This document shows, piece by piece, positions 18,346-26,748 of a stretch of DNA of 64,000 nucleotides; the first letter of the stretch is position 1; each line of letters starts with the position of its first letter. The notes under the pieces are model-generated. The model was not told the origin of the DNA and made no database searches. It saw nothing but the letters and a program-made list of their open reading frames with translations. Source of the stretch: Dryocola sp031988645 (GTDB lineage: Bacteria; Pseudomonadota; Gammaproteobacteria; Enterobacterales; Enterobacteriaceae); assembly GCF_051307045.1 (NCBI RefSeq), contig NZ_CP150452.1:2666001-2730000 (forward strand), written 5' to 3'. A program made the position numbers and the translations under genes.

Positions 18346-19692
18346 TCAGCGACTGAGCTCCAGTTTCTTTTCCAGATAATGGATGTTGCTGCCGCCGGCG
18401 CGAAAATGGTCATCCGCCATGATCCGCCGCTGCAGCTCAACGTTGGTTTTGATGCCGTCGATCGCCAGTTCGTTCAGGGCATGTTCCATCCGCGCAATGG
18501 CCTCATTCCGACTGTCGCCGATGACGATCAGCTTGCCGATCATTGAGTCGTAGTACGGCGGGACGCAGTAGCCGGCGTAAATATGAGATTCCCAGCGTAC
18601 GCCGAAGCCGCCCGGCGCATGAAAACGGGTAATTTTGCCCGGGCTGGGCATGAAGGTGTGTGGGTCTTCGGCATTTATACGGCATTCAATCGCGTGACCG
18701 CGCACGCTCACCTGCTGCTGGCTGATGGAAAGCGGCAGCCCGGCGGCGATCCTCAACTGCTCTTTAATCAGGTCGACGCCGGTGATCATTTCGGTCACCG
18801 GATGCTCCACCTGAATGCGGGTATTCATTTCGATAAAGTAAAATTCGCCCTGCTCATAGAGAAACTCGAAGGTGCCGGCGCCGCGATAGCCTATTTCCCG
18901 GCAGGCTTTCGCGCAGCGTTCGCCGATCGCCTGGCGGATCTCCGCGGTGATCCCCGGCGCGGGGGCTTCCTCCACCACCTTCTGGTGGCGACGCTGCATT
19001 GAGCAATCGCGTTCGGCAAGATAAATCGCCTGCCCCTGCCCGTCGGCCAGAACCTGGATTTCAATATGGCGCGGATTCTCCAGATACTTCTCCATGTAGA
19101 CCATATCGTTGTTGAACGCCGCTTTTGCCTCGGCGCGCGTCATGTCGATGGCCTGCGCCAGCTCTTTCTCCTGACGGACTACCCGCATCCCGCGCCCGCC
19201 GCCGCCGCCGGAGGCCTTGACGATGATCGGGTAACCAATCCCGGCCGCCAGCCGGCGGTTCTTCTGCGGGTTGTCGTCCAGCGGGCCATCCGAGCCCGGC
19301 ACGCACGGCACGCCGGCTTGCTTCATCGCCTGAATGGCCGAGACCTTGTCCCCCATCAGACGGATGGTTTCCGCTTTCGGGCCGATAAACACGAACCCTG
19401 AACGCTCCACCTGTTCGGCAAAGTCGGCATTTTCTGCCAGAAAACCGTAACCTGGATGGATGGCCGCCGCGCCCGTCACCTCAGCGGCCGAAATCACCGC
19501 CGGAATATTGAGATAGCTTTTGGCGGACGGCGGCGGGCCAATGCAGACGCTTTCATCGGCCAGCAGCACGTGTTTTAACTCACGGTCGGCGGTAGAGTGG
19601 ACGGCCACCGAGCGGATGTTAAGCTCCCGGCAGGCGCGCAGGATACGCAGCGCGATTTCGCCGCGATTGGCAATCACAATTTTATCCAGCAT
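18346..19692 (-). CDS. biotin carboxylase (AccC-like)
   Basis: A 448-residue ATP-grasp enzyme that carboxylates biotin on a carrier protein. It has MLDKIVIANRGEIALRILRA, the glycine-rich loop KASGGGGGRGMRVV near residue 159, the biotin/bicarbonate segment EMNTRIQVEHPVTE near residue 288, and full AccC length. Since chromosomal accBC is expected elsewhere, this is probably a second, dedicated copy. It sits eight bases after a small carrier gene. With the AHS1/AHS2 subunits encoded nearby it could form a dissociated urea-carboxylase-like complex; this is inferred. Confidence 0.9.
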   Translation of the reverse strand: MLDKIVIANRGEIALRILRACRELNIRSVAVHSTADRELKHVLLADESVCIGPPPSAKSYLNIPAVISAAEVTGAAAIHPGYGFLAENADFAEQVERSGFVFIGPKAETIRLMGDKVSAIQAMKQAGVPCVPGSDGPLDDNPQKNRRLAAGIGYPIIVKASGGGGGRGMRVVRQEKELAQAIDMTRAEAKAAFNNDMVYMEKYLENPRHIEIQVLADGQGQAIYLAERDCSMQRRHQKVVEEAPAPGITAEIRQAIGERCAKACREIGYRGAGTFEFLYEQGEFYFIEMNTRIQVEHPVTEMITGVDLIKEQLRIAAGLPLSISQQQVSVRGHAIECRINAEDPHTFMPSPGKITRFHAPGGFGVRWESHIYAGYCVPPYYDSMIGKLIVIGDSRNEAIARMEHALNELAIDGIKTNVELQRRIMADDHFRAGGSNIHYLEKKLELSR

Positions 19693-19700
19693 GAGATCCC

Positions 19701-19919
19701 CTATTCAATCACGAGCGGCGGCTGGTCGAACTCAACCGGTTGACCATCGGCGGCCAGAATCGCTTTGACGAGCCCGCGGCTATCCGCCGCAATCTGGTTC
19801 ATCATTTTCATGGCTTTGACGATGATGCGAACGGAGCTGGCGCCTTCGGCAATTTCCAGTTCGCCAATGCCGGAGGCTTCGACCAGGGCGATCAATTTTT
19901 CAATGCTGGCAATATCCAT
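19701..19919 (-). CDS. miniature biotin carboxyl carrier protein with an internal deletion
   Basis: A 72-residue protein. Residues 1-33 (MDIASIEKLIALVEASGIGE and on) match the AccB N-terminus. They then join directly to IVKAMKMMNQIAADSRGLVK and PVEFDQPPLVIE, the second half of the biotinyl domain with the acceptor lysine in AMKM. The hinge and the first half of the biotinyl domain are absent, in frame, compared with about 150 residues in AccB. I chose the ATG at 19919 for this homology. It leads the carboxylase operon. Whether it folds or is biotinylated is unclear. Confidence 0.7.
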   Translation of the reverse strand: MDIASIEKLIALVEASGIGELEIAEGASSVRIIVKAMKMMNQIAADSRGLVKAILAADGQPVEFDQPPLVIE

Positions 19920-19967
19920 AAGTAACGGGTTCCGCAGAAATTGGAAGTGATATACCCGATCGCGCAA

Positions 19968-20365
19968 TCAGTGGTGCTGCAGTTATAGCAGAGCCGGCGG
20001 GCGATATTTCATAGGAACTTCAGGTGGTGGGATAAGAAAATAGTAAGGTATAAATAAACGACGCTATTGTGCTACGCAGGGTATTAACACCTGAGCTGGC
20101 TAAAATAAAGAAGCGGCTCGTCAGAAAAACCACGCTGACGCGGGAATTGTGCGCCGATGTTCGCACGCTGCAATCCCTGCCGCCGGAAACACTACATTAC
20201 GATCCGCTGGTTTATATCGATTTGAAAAAGGATATTTTTATCGCTATGAATACAAATAAAAACCATAAAGTCTTTCCTTTAAGCCGCTCTAAATTTTCCA
20301 CACCCGAAACAGGCTAAGGTCACGTCAAATAACCTATTAAAACCAATGTTTTTTTAAACTGCACG
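19968..20365. other. intergenic stretch, possible small ORF only
   Basis: The region is A+T-rich relative to its flanks. It should hold the promoter of the mini-carrier/biotin carboxylase unit. One GTG-started frame (20069-20317, + strand, 82 residues, basic, no recognised domain) is present; it lacks a clear ribosome site and I do not claim it as a gene. No strong terminator or repeat is seen. Confidence 0.35.
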
Positions 20366-20947
20366 TTAAGGAATTATGCTGTTAAGCGCAGGCTGCGCAA
20401 TTTTCCCGAAAATTTCCGCATCGTTAAAAGCGCGCGCCGCAAGCATGGCGCCATGCACCGTCGCCATGAGCAGGCCGGCCTCAGCGGAGATAGTACCGCG
20501 AAGCTGAAACACGTTTTTGCCCTCTCCTCTGCGCAGTACGGCAGCCAGCCAGTGGGAAAGATCGGTAAAATGCCCGGAAACCTCAGCGGCAACGTCAGGC
20601 GGAAGCGTAGGCAATTCGGCGGCAAGCATGGCGCAAATACAAAACGGCGAGGAGCCGTCTTTGATACAGGTTGACCAGTAGTCCAGGTACGCCTGAAGCT
20701 CGGCTGCCGGGTCGTTTAACTTATCGCTAAGCAGCTTCATTCCCGTCCGGGCCTCTTCACGATATTGCGCGACTACGGTTCTGACCAGTTCGGCCTTGCT
20801 GGGGAAATGGTGGTGGATACTCGCCTTGCGAATATTTACCCTGTCCGCAATATCGGCAAAGCTGAAGCTGCGATAGCCGCCGGAGGTCAGTAACTCCCGG
20901 GTACAGGACAGGATTTCGTTTGCTTTCTGGGAGCGCTCAGTCGTCAT
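20366..20947 (-). CDS. TetR/AcrR-family regulator of the 20-26 kb stress region
   Basis: A 193-residue TetR protein: FADIADRVNIRKASIHHHFP (about residues 26-45) is the helix-turn-helix, followed by a helical domain with cysteines in SSPFCICAML. I chose the ATG at 20947; an upstream extension of 29 residues is not TetR-like. A partial palindrome just upstream (21007-21028) recurs almost unchanged before the HdeD-like gene and the catalase operon, so it probably represses itself and both of those. Inducer unknown. Confidence 0.85.
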   Translation of the reverse strand: MTTERSQKANEILSCTRELLTSGGYRSFSFADIADRVNIRKASIHHHFPSKAELVRTVVAQYREEARTGMKLLSDKLNDPAAELQAYLDYWSTCIKDGSSPFCICAMLAAELPTLPPDVAAEVSGHFTDLSHWLAAVLRRGEGKNVFQLRGTISAEAGLLMATVHGAMLAARAFNDAEIFGKIAQPALNSIIP

Positions 20948-21006
20948 AGCAAGGGACCAATAGTAAGGATAGCGACTGGCCGGGCAGGCGCGGCCGTTTT
21001 GAAGCA

Positions 21007-21028
21007 ACCTACTGGCAGGTAGAATCAG
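21007..21028. promoter_or_regulatory. TetR operator, copy A
   Basis: ACCTACTGG then CAGGTAGAATCAG; 18 of 22 bases match copy B at 25188-25209. The inner CTAC/GTAG arms are symmetric. It lies 60 bases upstream of the TetR start, suiting autoregulation. Confidence 0.65.
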
Positions 21029-21319
21029 TGTCAAGGGGAAATAGCCGGCCCGGTTATCCCGGCAGGGTACGCTGCCCCGCCCTGTTTAACGGCCTTTATC
21101 ATTCACTTGACGCAATAAAGCTTCGTCAACATAATCATTGTGCATCCTCAGCATGCCGTAGGCGTTACCGTCATCCAACGCGCCCCACAGCCCAGGGTCT
21201 CAGCAGAGAAACAGGGACACAAGGCGCGATCGCTGTACTCATCATGGCCATCAAATCCGGCCAGTCCGATAGTTAATATCGCCGCCTTTCCATCAGCTAT
21301 ACCCGGAGAGGGAAAATTT

Positions 21320-22075
21320 ATGCAAATTAGCGGTAATACCATTCTGCTTACGGGCGGAACCAGCGGTATCGGGCGTGCGCTTGCCGAGGCTTTTCACAGG
21401 CGCGGCAATTAGGTCATTATTACCGGACGGCGCCAGCATCTGCTCGATGAAATAACGGCCGGTAATCCAGGGATGGCCGGTTTCAGGGTCGATATACAAG
21501 ATGACGCTATGCTCGCCGAACTGGTCGGCGAGGTCGGCTCACGTTTTCCCGGCCTGAACGTGCTGATTGCCAATGCCGGTATTTCAAGGCCGGAAAATAT
21601 TGCCGCAGACGGCTGGGACGCCGGCATCGCCGGGGCTATCGTCGATACCAATATCATGGGTATGATACGTACGGCAGCGGCTTTCCTGCCCTTGCTTAAA
21701 AAGCAGGCCAACGCCACCTTGATGGCGACCAGCTCCGCGCTGGCGTTTGTGCCGAAGGCGGATTTCCCCACCTACTGCGCCAGCAAGGCGTTCATGCATT
21801 CCTGGCTGGTTTCAGTGCGTCATCAGCTGCGCCAGATCCCCGTCGAGGTCCTTGAGCTTTCGCCTCCCTATGTACAGACAGAACTCACCGGCCCAGGCCA
21901 GGCTTCGGACCCGCGGGCAATGCCCTTATCTGCATACGTAACAGAGGTCATGATGCTAATTGAACAGCAGCAGCATCCCGAAGGTGAAATCCTGCTTGAA
22001 GGGGATAAAAGGCGCCGCCGGGCCGAAAAGGAAGGAACCTTTGACGCTATTTTTCGCGCGATGAACCCGCTATGA
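21320..22075 (+). pseudogene. SDR oxidoreductase (DltE-like) with an internal amber codon
   Basis: The 252-codon frame begins MQISGNTILLTGGTSGIGRA, carrying the cofactor motif. It meets TAG at 21410-21412 after HRRGN and continues in the same frame with VIITGRRQHLLDEI, NAG in LIANAGISR, and the active site TSSALAFVPKADFPTYCASKA. A single C-to-T change from CAG would explain the stop, and relatives read RGNQVIITGR here. Translation might restart at the ATG at 21473, but that product would lack the NAD(P) motif. Unlike the frameshifts elsewhere, this is an in-frame substitution and no GGCC is involved. Confidence 0.75.
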
Positions 22076-22105
22076 CCGCTTTTCGAAAATAACTAATCCG
22101 TAAAA

Positions 22106-22147
22106 GCCCGGCGGTATAATTTAACGGAATAAATTATACCGCCGGGC
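22106..22147. terminator. bidirectional terminator between the SDR and anti-sigma genes
   Basis: GCCCGGCGGTATAATTTA pairs perfectly with TAAATTATACCGCCGGGC around a six-base loop (18-bp stem). The A+T-rich inner half could serve either strand between these convergent genes. Confidence 0.8.
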
Positions 22148-22178
22148 AGGTTTAAGCCGTTGAAAATGGGCAGCGGTG

Positions 22179-22922
22179 TTAGCCGGTCGCCAGCGATACG
22201 GCTTTACGCAGTTCATTTACCGCAGAAGAATTCAGCGGCGTAACCAAAGCGTAGTTATAGTGCTCATCACTCCAGTATTGCGCCATCAGCTCTTGCGCCT
22301 GACGTTGCCCGTGGGGCAATTTTACCGGGCTGAGCGGACGGATATACCAGCCGATCCGGGTGCCCTGCAGATCCTGATAGAGGATCAGAGCCGCCGGGCC
22401 CTGCGCCGTTGCTATAAGGCGGGCGCCGGAAAAGCTAAACCCGTAATGTTCGAAATTCGGCGGCAAATTGCCGTTAATAAAATAACGCGCCAGCCAGCGC
22501 GCCAGCTCCGGCTGCTTATCTGCCACCACATCCATCGGCGTAAGCAAATCATTATCAAAGAGTTTATAGGCCTGCACCGCGTCTTCCATCGGCTGATGGC
22601 TTAGCAGCTCCGCCTCTTTCATCTGCCAGCCCGCGTAGCTGCCCAGGCTTAGCGCCAGCACCAGCGTACAGGCGGTAGCCAGCCTCCACCGCTTCTGTTG
22701 CCGCACCCGGCGACGCAGATATTGCGGCTGCGGCGTATCAAAACTCAGCGCCTGCCGGTTCATCGCCTGGCGCAGCTGGCGCATATCGTCACGCCAGCCT
22801 GCAACCTGCGCCGCCGCCTGGGGATTTTCTTTCAGGTAACGTTCAACGCGCATTGAGGTCGCTTCATCTGCTTCGCCGTCCATCCAGGCATGCAGATCGT
22901 TTTCATCTGGTGGCAAAGTCAT
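22179..22922 (-). CDS. membrane anti-sigma factor
   Basis: A 247-residue single-pass membrane protein. The cytoplasmic N-terminus has the anti-sigma pattern LHAWMDGEADEATSMRVERY without a zinc HxxxCxxC motif. It is followed by a basic stretch (LRRRVRQQKRWR) and one membrane segment (about residues 81-99, TACTLVLALSLGSYAGW); the rest is periplasmic. Its start overlaps the sigma-factor gene by four bases, so the two are translationally coupled. It should hold the ECF sigma factor inactive until an envelope signal. Confidence 0.8.
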   Translation of the reverse strand: MTLPPDENDLHAWMDGEADEATSMRVERYLKENPQAAAQVAGWRDDMRQLRQAMNRQALSFDTPQPQYLRRRVRQQKRWRLATACTLVLALSLGSYAGWQMKEAELLSHQPMEDAVQAYKLFDNDLLTPMDVVADKQPELARWLARYFINGNLPPNFEHYGFSFSGARLIATAQGPAALILYQDLQGTRIGWYIRPLSPVKLPHGQRQAQELMAQYWSDEHYNYALVTPLNSSAVNELRKAVSLATG

Positions 22923-23429
22923 TTCAATCTCCTTAAGGGTAACGGCGTCACCTTACCTTCCAGCTTCTCATGTAACAGTTTGCGCGCCCTGGACAGACGT
23001 GACATGACGGTGCCGAGCGGGATATCAAGCGTCTGCGCGGCCTGCTTATAGCTCAGGCCTTCCACGTTCACCAGCAACAATATAGCGCGGTATTCGGTCG
23101 GCAAGGCGGCGAACTGCGCGAGCGTATCGTCGGCGATGGGCCAGCGACTCGCTGGAATGGCCGAACGCCTCCTCGCCGGTAAAAAAGTTAAGCAGCTTCA
23201 TATAGCGCTTTCGTCGGCGCTCGCCATCAATAAACTGACGATAAAGAATGGTAAACAGCCAGGCTCGCAGGCTCTGCTCGTCCTCGTTTTGCTGCCTGCG
23301 CGTTAACGCTTTCGTCAGGCAGCTTTGCACCAGATCCTCAGCGCTGTGCGGATTACGCGTCAGCCACAGGGCGAATCGCTGTAAATGTGGCATTACCTGC
23401 CGGATTTCACCATCGGTCAGCTGTGACAT
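22919..23429 (-). CDS. ECF-type RNA polymerase sigma factor (apparent frameshift)
   Basis: A sigma-70 family ECF factor of about 169 residues. Region 2 reads HLQRFALWLTRNPHSAEDLV and LRAWLFTILYRQFIDGERRR; region 4 reads YRAILLLVNVEGLSYKQAAQ and TLDIPLGTVMSRLSRARKLL. The two halves lie in different frames, split at GGGCC (23138-23142). Removing one base gives an SLPIADDT-type linker and joins them. It is transcribed after cytochrome b561 and just before its anti-sigma factor. It probably directs the catalase/b561 operon and other oxidative-stress genes (inferred). Confidence 0.85.
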
Positions 23430-23438
23430 AAAGGCCCT

Positions 23439-23978
23439 TTACCGTCTGCGGGTTCCCGACATGCTTTCAAATACCCCGTCGCGCAGCACCAGCGCGTGTA
23501 ACAGCGCGGCGGCCAGATGCAGCATCACGGTGAGAAATAGCGCCAGGGCGACCAGGGTATGCAACGGACGCAGTATGGCATACCAGTCGTTATCCACCGG
23601 TAAAATGGGCGGCAGAATAATTTTACCGCCCAGCGAAACCGGGTACCCCGCCGCCGACAGCATCGCCCAGCCGATAAGCGGCTGGAGCAGCATCATGGCA
23701 TACAGCGCCCAGTGCGACAGATGGGCAAGTACGCGCTGCCAGGCGGGTATCGACATCGGCAGCGGCGGCGTCACGGTATAAAATCTTAGCCACAGACGCA
23801 CCAGTACCAGCACCAGAATCATCAGGCCCAGCGGCTTGTGGATTGACACCAGTAAAGCATGCAGCGACGAAACCGTTGACACCATCGCGACGCCAATAAA
23901 CAGCATCGTCATTATCGCCGCCGCCATTAGCCAGTGCACAAAGCGCAGCGCCGGATGGAAATAAGCAACCTGTTTCAT
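23439..23978 (-). CDS. cytochrome b561-family protein
   Basis: A 179-residue four-helix inner-membrane b-type cytochrome. Histidines for haem ligation lie in FHPALRFVHWLMAA (residues 8-21), SIHKPLG near residue 47, and in HLAAALLHALVL near the C-terminus. It overlaps the catalase-like gene by four bases and precedes the sigma factor by nine. It would pass electrons from ubiquinol to, or from, the periplasmic-facing haem protein encoded upstream. Family assignment is firm, partner assignment is by context. Confidence 0.85.
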   Translation of the reverse strand: MKQVAYFHPALRFVHWLMAAAIMTMLFIGVAMVSTVSSLHALLVSIHKPLGLMILVLVLVRLWLRFYTVTPPLPMSIPAWQRVLAHLSHWALYAMMLLQPLIGWAMLSAAGYPVSLGGKIILPPILPVDNDWYAILRPLHTLVALALFLTVMLHLAAALLHALVLRDGVFESMSGTRRR

Positions 23979-25030
23979 AAGTGAGCTCCTGCCTGTTGAG
24001 ACTGTTCACGGGTGCGCAAATTGTAGGATTTGGCGTAGGCCGACGAGCGCGCATTGAGTAAGGGATCGTCTGAGGCGACAATGCCGTCGGGAAGAATCAA
24101 GGGGTCATAGTTGATATCGTTGCATGGGCCCTGCTGCTGCGCAGCCGCGCTGGTCAGCACCAGCGTTCCGGCATTAATGGTTTGACGATCGTCCGGCCAG
24201 ACGCTGGTGGCATCATCGCCCCTGTCACCCGGCCGGGCGACGGTGATAACCAAATCCCATTTCAGCGGTCCCTGAGCAAGACGCCGGGCAATATCATTCT
24301 GCAGGAAATTTTTATCGTTTTTATCCGCCGCGCTGATGGGCTGATAATCGGTATGCGGCACCATGCTCCAGCGCACCAGATGCTCCGCGCCCTCTTTATC
24401 AATAAACCGAAACGCATTCAGACTGTTAAAGCGATCGCTCGCCCAGCTGGACGAGGGGATGTAGCCTTTTGCCCATGCGAGAAAACGCCCCGTTTCGGGA
24501 TGCTTTTCTAAAAACGCTTTAAATTTTTCAGCATCGGGCTTGCCGGTGGCCGGGTCCGGCAGTGAAACCGTCTGCAGCTCGTAGAACCCTTCCACGGTTG
24601 CGACCGGAAATAACGGCATGGCGTTCATTCCCGTGCGCCACTGTTCGCCATTCTTCTGCTGAAACGCCAGGGCCATGCTGCGCACGGGCACGGCATAATC
24701 CGGCGCTGAAGGATTACCGCCGGCGATGGCAAACCGTCCCGTTACGGGGATCTCACCGGGCGCGAACAGGGCGGCGCGCGATAACGAACTGGCGTTACCG
24801 TTGGAGATAAAATTACCCGTTACGCACACGCCTTTAGCATGGTTGCGCCGATAGCCAGGATGCTCGCCGCCTGACTTTTGCAATACCGTCACCAGCTTAT
24901 CCGAGGTGAGCCGCTCCGGCGTCAGCCAGCCGCCCGCCCACAAAAAAAGCGCAATCAGGATCGATGGGACTATCACTATCGGCAAAAAGCGCAGGGCTTT
25001 CTGGCCGGTGGAAAGTGAAGGATTAGTCAT
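23975..25030 (-). CDS. SrpA-type catalase-related peroxidase, membrane-anchored
   Basis: A 351-residue catalase-family protein of the small SrpA group. A single N-terminal membrane segment (FLPIVIVPSILIALFLWAGG, about residues 14-33) anchors it facing the periplasm. FAIAGGNPSAPDYAVPVRSMALAF resembles the catalase haem pocket region, and a Tyr-containing stretch near the C-terminus (NARSSAYAKSY) may be the proximal ligand segment. I chose the ATG at 25030, which is preceded by GCGGAAAT. First gene of an operon with b561, sigma and anti-sigma. Confidence 0.8.
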   Translation of the reverse strand: MTNPSLSTGQKALRFLPIVIVPSILIALFLWAGGWLTPERLTSDKLVTVLQKSGGEHPGYRRNHAKGVCVTGNFISNGNASSLSRAALFAPGEIPVTGRFAIAGGNPSAPDYAVPVRSMALAFQQKNGEQWRTGMNAMPLFPVATVEGFYELQTVSLPDPATGKPDAEKFKAFLEKHPETGRFLAWAKGYIPSSSWASDRFNSLNAFRFIDKEGAEHLVRWSMVPHTDYQPISAADKNDKNFLQNDIARRLAQGPLKWDLVITVARPGDRGDDATSVWPDDRQTINAGTLVLTSAAAQQQGPCNDINYDPLILPDGIVASDDPLLNARSSAYAKSYNLRTREQSQQAGAHL

Positions 25031-25187
25031 ATTTCCGCTCGTTGTGTTCACATTGAGCCCATAAAACGAATGGCCGGGACGTTTATTCCCGCAGGATGAA
25101 AAAATAATTTTCTCCCGGCAAGCCATGCCTTTGGAGCGCAAGAAGGTAAGGCCGCCGGTGATTTACAAAAGGGCAAATTGACAACCT

Positions 25188-25209
25188 ACCTATCGGTAGG
25201 TAGATTCAG
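25188..25209. promoter_or_regulatory. TetR operator, copy B
   Basis: ACCTATCGG then TAGGTAGATTCAG, preceded by CT so that CTACCTA and TAGGTAG form perfect 7-base arms around TCGG. It lies between the divergent catalase operon and HdeD-like gene and matches copy A beside the TetR gene. Confidence 0.7.
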
Positions 25210-25284
25210 ATAACGATCGATAAACCGGCTGGTTTATTAGCGCGTTTACTTTAACCGACAGACCAAACCACCTGGAGAAACGTT

Positions 25285-25869
25285 ATGCAAAGTGTCACTT
25301 CTGCCCCGGACAACGCGTCGAACCAATGGCTGCAGGCCTACTACTTTCTGCGAGCAGGCGTCAGTGTAGTCTGGATCGTCCTTGCGGTTTTTGCCGGCAA
25401 ACAGCATCCTGCCTTCGGCGCGGCGCTGCTGGTTGCCTATCCAGCCTGGGACGCGCTCGCCAATTATCTTGATGCCCGCAAGAACGGCGGCCTTCGCTGC
25501 AACCCGCCGCAGATGTTCAACTTCATTGTCAGCATTATCGTCACCCTCGCCATCGGCTGGGCGCTCACTGTCGGTATGGCCGCTGCGATCAAGGTGTTCG
25601 GGACGTGGGCGATCTTCTCGGGCGTGTTACAGCTTGCCGCCGCCGTGCGGCGCTGGAAAACCTCCGGCGGGCAATGGGCGATGATCCTCAGCGGCGCGCA
25701 GTCTGCGGCAGCCGGCGTTTTTATGTTCAAACAGGCCGGTAGCGGCATGGCGCTGGATGTGGCCACCGTAGCCCCTTATGCGGGCTTCGGCGCGCTGTAC
25801 TTCCTTATTTCGGCCATCTGGCTGACCGTCAAAAATAGCCGCCAGCGCGCGAACGCGATCGCGCGCTAA
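25285..25869 (+). CDS. HdeD/DUF308-family membrane protein
   Basis: A 194-residue protein with about six membrane helices and little soluble sequence, as in HdeD-like (DUF308) proteins linked with acid or envelope stress. CTGGAGAAACGTT precedes the ATG. It faces the catalase/b561 operon across the shared TetR operator. No catalytic residues are expected; the function is not established. Confidence 0.7.
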   Translation: MQSVTSAPDNASNQWLQAYYFLRAGVSVVWIVLAVFAGKQHPAFGAALLVAYPAWDALANYLDARKNGGLRCNPPQMFNFIVSIIVTLAIGWALTVGMAAAIKVFGTWAIFSGVLQLAAAVRRWKTSGGQWAMILSGAQSAAAGVFMFKQAGSGMALDVATVAPYAGFGALYFLISAIWLTVKNSRQRANAIAR

Positions 25870-25874
25870 ACGAA

Positions 25875-25914
25875 GCCGCCCAACGGGCTCATAACCCGCC
25901 GGGCGGCAATTTTC
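25875..25914 (+). terminator. terminator of the HdeD-like gene
   Basis: GCCGCCC and GGGCGGC form a 7-bp stem, with an inner ACGGG/CCCG pairing, followed by AATTTTCTC. Confidence 0.65.
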
Positions 25915-25963
25915 TCGTCTAAATATGTTCAGGCAGCAGCCCGGCTTTTAGCGAACGCCGCGC

Positions 25964-26617
25964 TTAGCACTCGGTCAAAATTTCGCTGAAATCGAGGCGG
26001 GACTTCGGCAGCGCGGCGTTAAAGTCTTCCACGCTGCGGTAGCCAATCGGCACAATCACCAGGCTGGTAAAGCCTTTCTCGCGCAGGCCGAACTCTTCAT
26101 CCAGAATACGTGCGTCAAAGCCTTCAATCGGCACGGCGTCAATGTTCAGCGTGGCAACGCCGAGCAGGAAGTTGCCGACGTTCAGGTAAACCTGTTTCTC
26201 CATCCAGTGCTGCGCGTCTTTCAGGTCAAAACGGTGCATATTCACAAAATAAGAGCGGCCCTTGTGCTGGCCTTCCATCGCCTGCTGGCTCGCAAAACGG
26301 CCGTCGGCGTTTTCTTTTTCCAGCAGGGTATGCAGGTGCTTTTCATCCATAGCCGTTTTGGCGCAGAACACCACAACGTGGGAGGCATCAAGCACTTTGC
26401 GTTCGTTAAACACGTAAAAACCGGAGGTCGCTTTGGCGATGCGCGCTTTGGCTTCATCGGTGCTGGCCAGAATGAAATGCCACGGCTGCGAGTTGGTGCT
26501 CGACGGGCTCAGGCGCAGCAGGTTTTTCACCTGCGCAATATCTTCCGCGCCGATCTTTTTCGCCGGATCGAAAGCTTTGGTTGAATAGCGTGAAGAAGCT
26601 GCATCGATAATATTCAT
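25964..26617 (-). CDS. nfsB: oxygen-insensitive NAD(P)H nitroreductase
   Basis: A 217-residue FMN enzyme reducing nitroaromatics and quinones by two-electron steps. It matches E. coli NfsB nearly throughout: YSTKAFDPAKK, LLRLSPSSTNSQPWHFILAS, YVFNERKVLDASHVVVFCAKTAMD, KQVYLNVGNFLLGVA and FNAALPKSRL. The start is preceded by AGGGAATCACC. It is divergent from a LysR gene, which may control it. Confidence 0.93.
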   Translation of the reverse strand: MNIIDAASSRYSTKAFDPAKKIGAEDIAQVKNLLRLSPSSTNSQPWHFILASTDEAKARIAKATSGFYVFNERKVLDASHVVVFCAKTAMDEKHLHTLLEKENADGRFASQQAMEGQHKGRSYFVNMHRFDLKDAQHWMEKQVYLNVGNFLLGVATLNIDAVPIEGFDARILDEEFGLREKGFTSLVIVPIGYRSVEDFNAALPKSRLDFSEILTEC

Positions 26618-26748
26618 GGTGATTCCCTGAATTAGTTAACATAAGTCGCAAGGAGCGGGCGCGACCGGAGCCTGGGGAATATGTTACAAGCAGAAGGACA
26701 GTCGCGAAACGGTCCATAAAAAACAACACTTATACTCGGGGAGTGAAA

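Noticed and set aside
20069..20317. 82-codon frame on the + strand
   Set aside because: GTG start without ribosome site, no family, biased composition; kept only as a note on the intergenic stretch.
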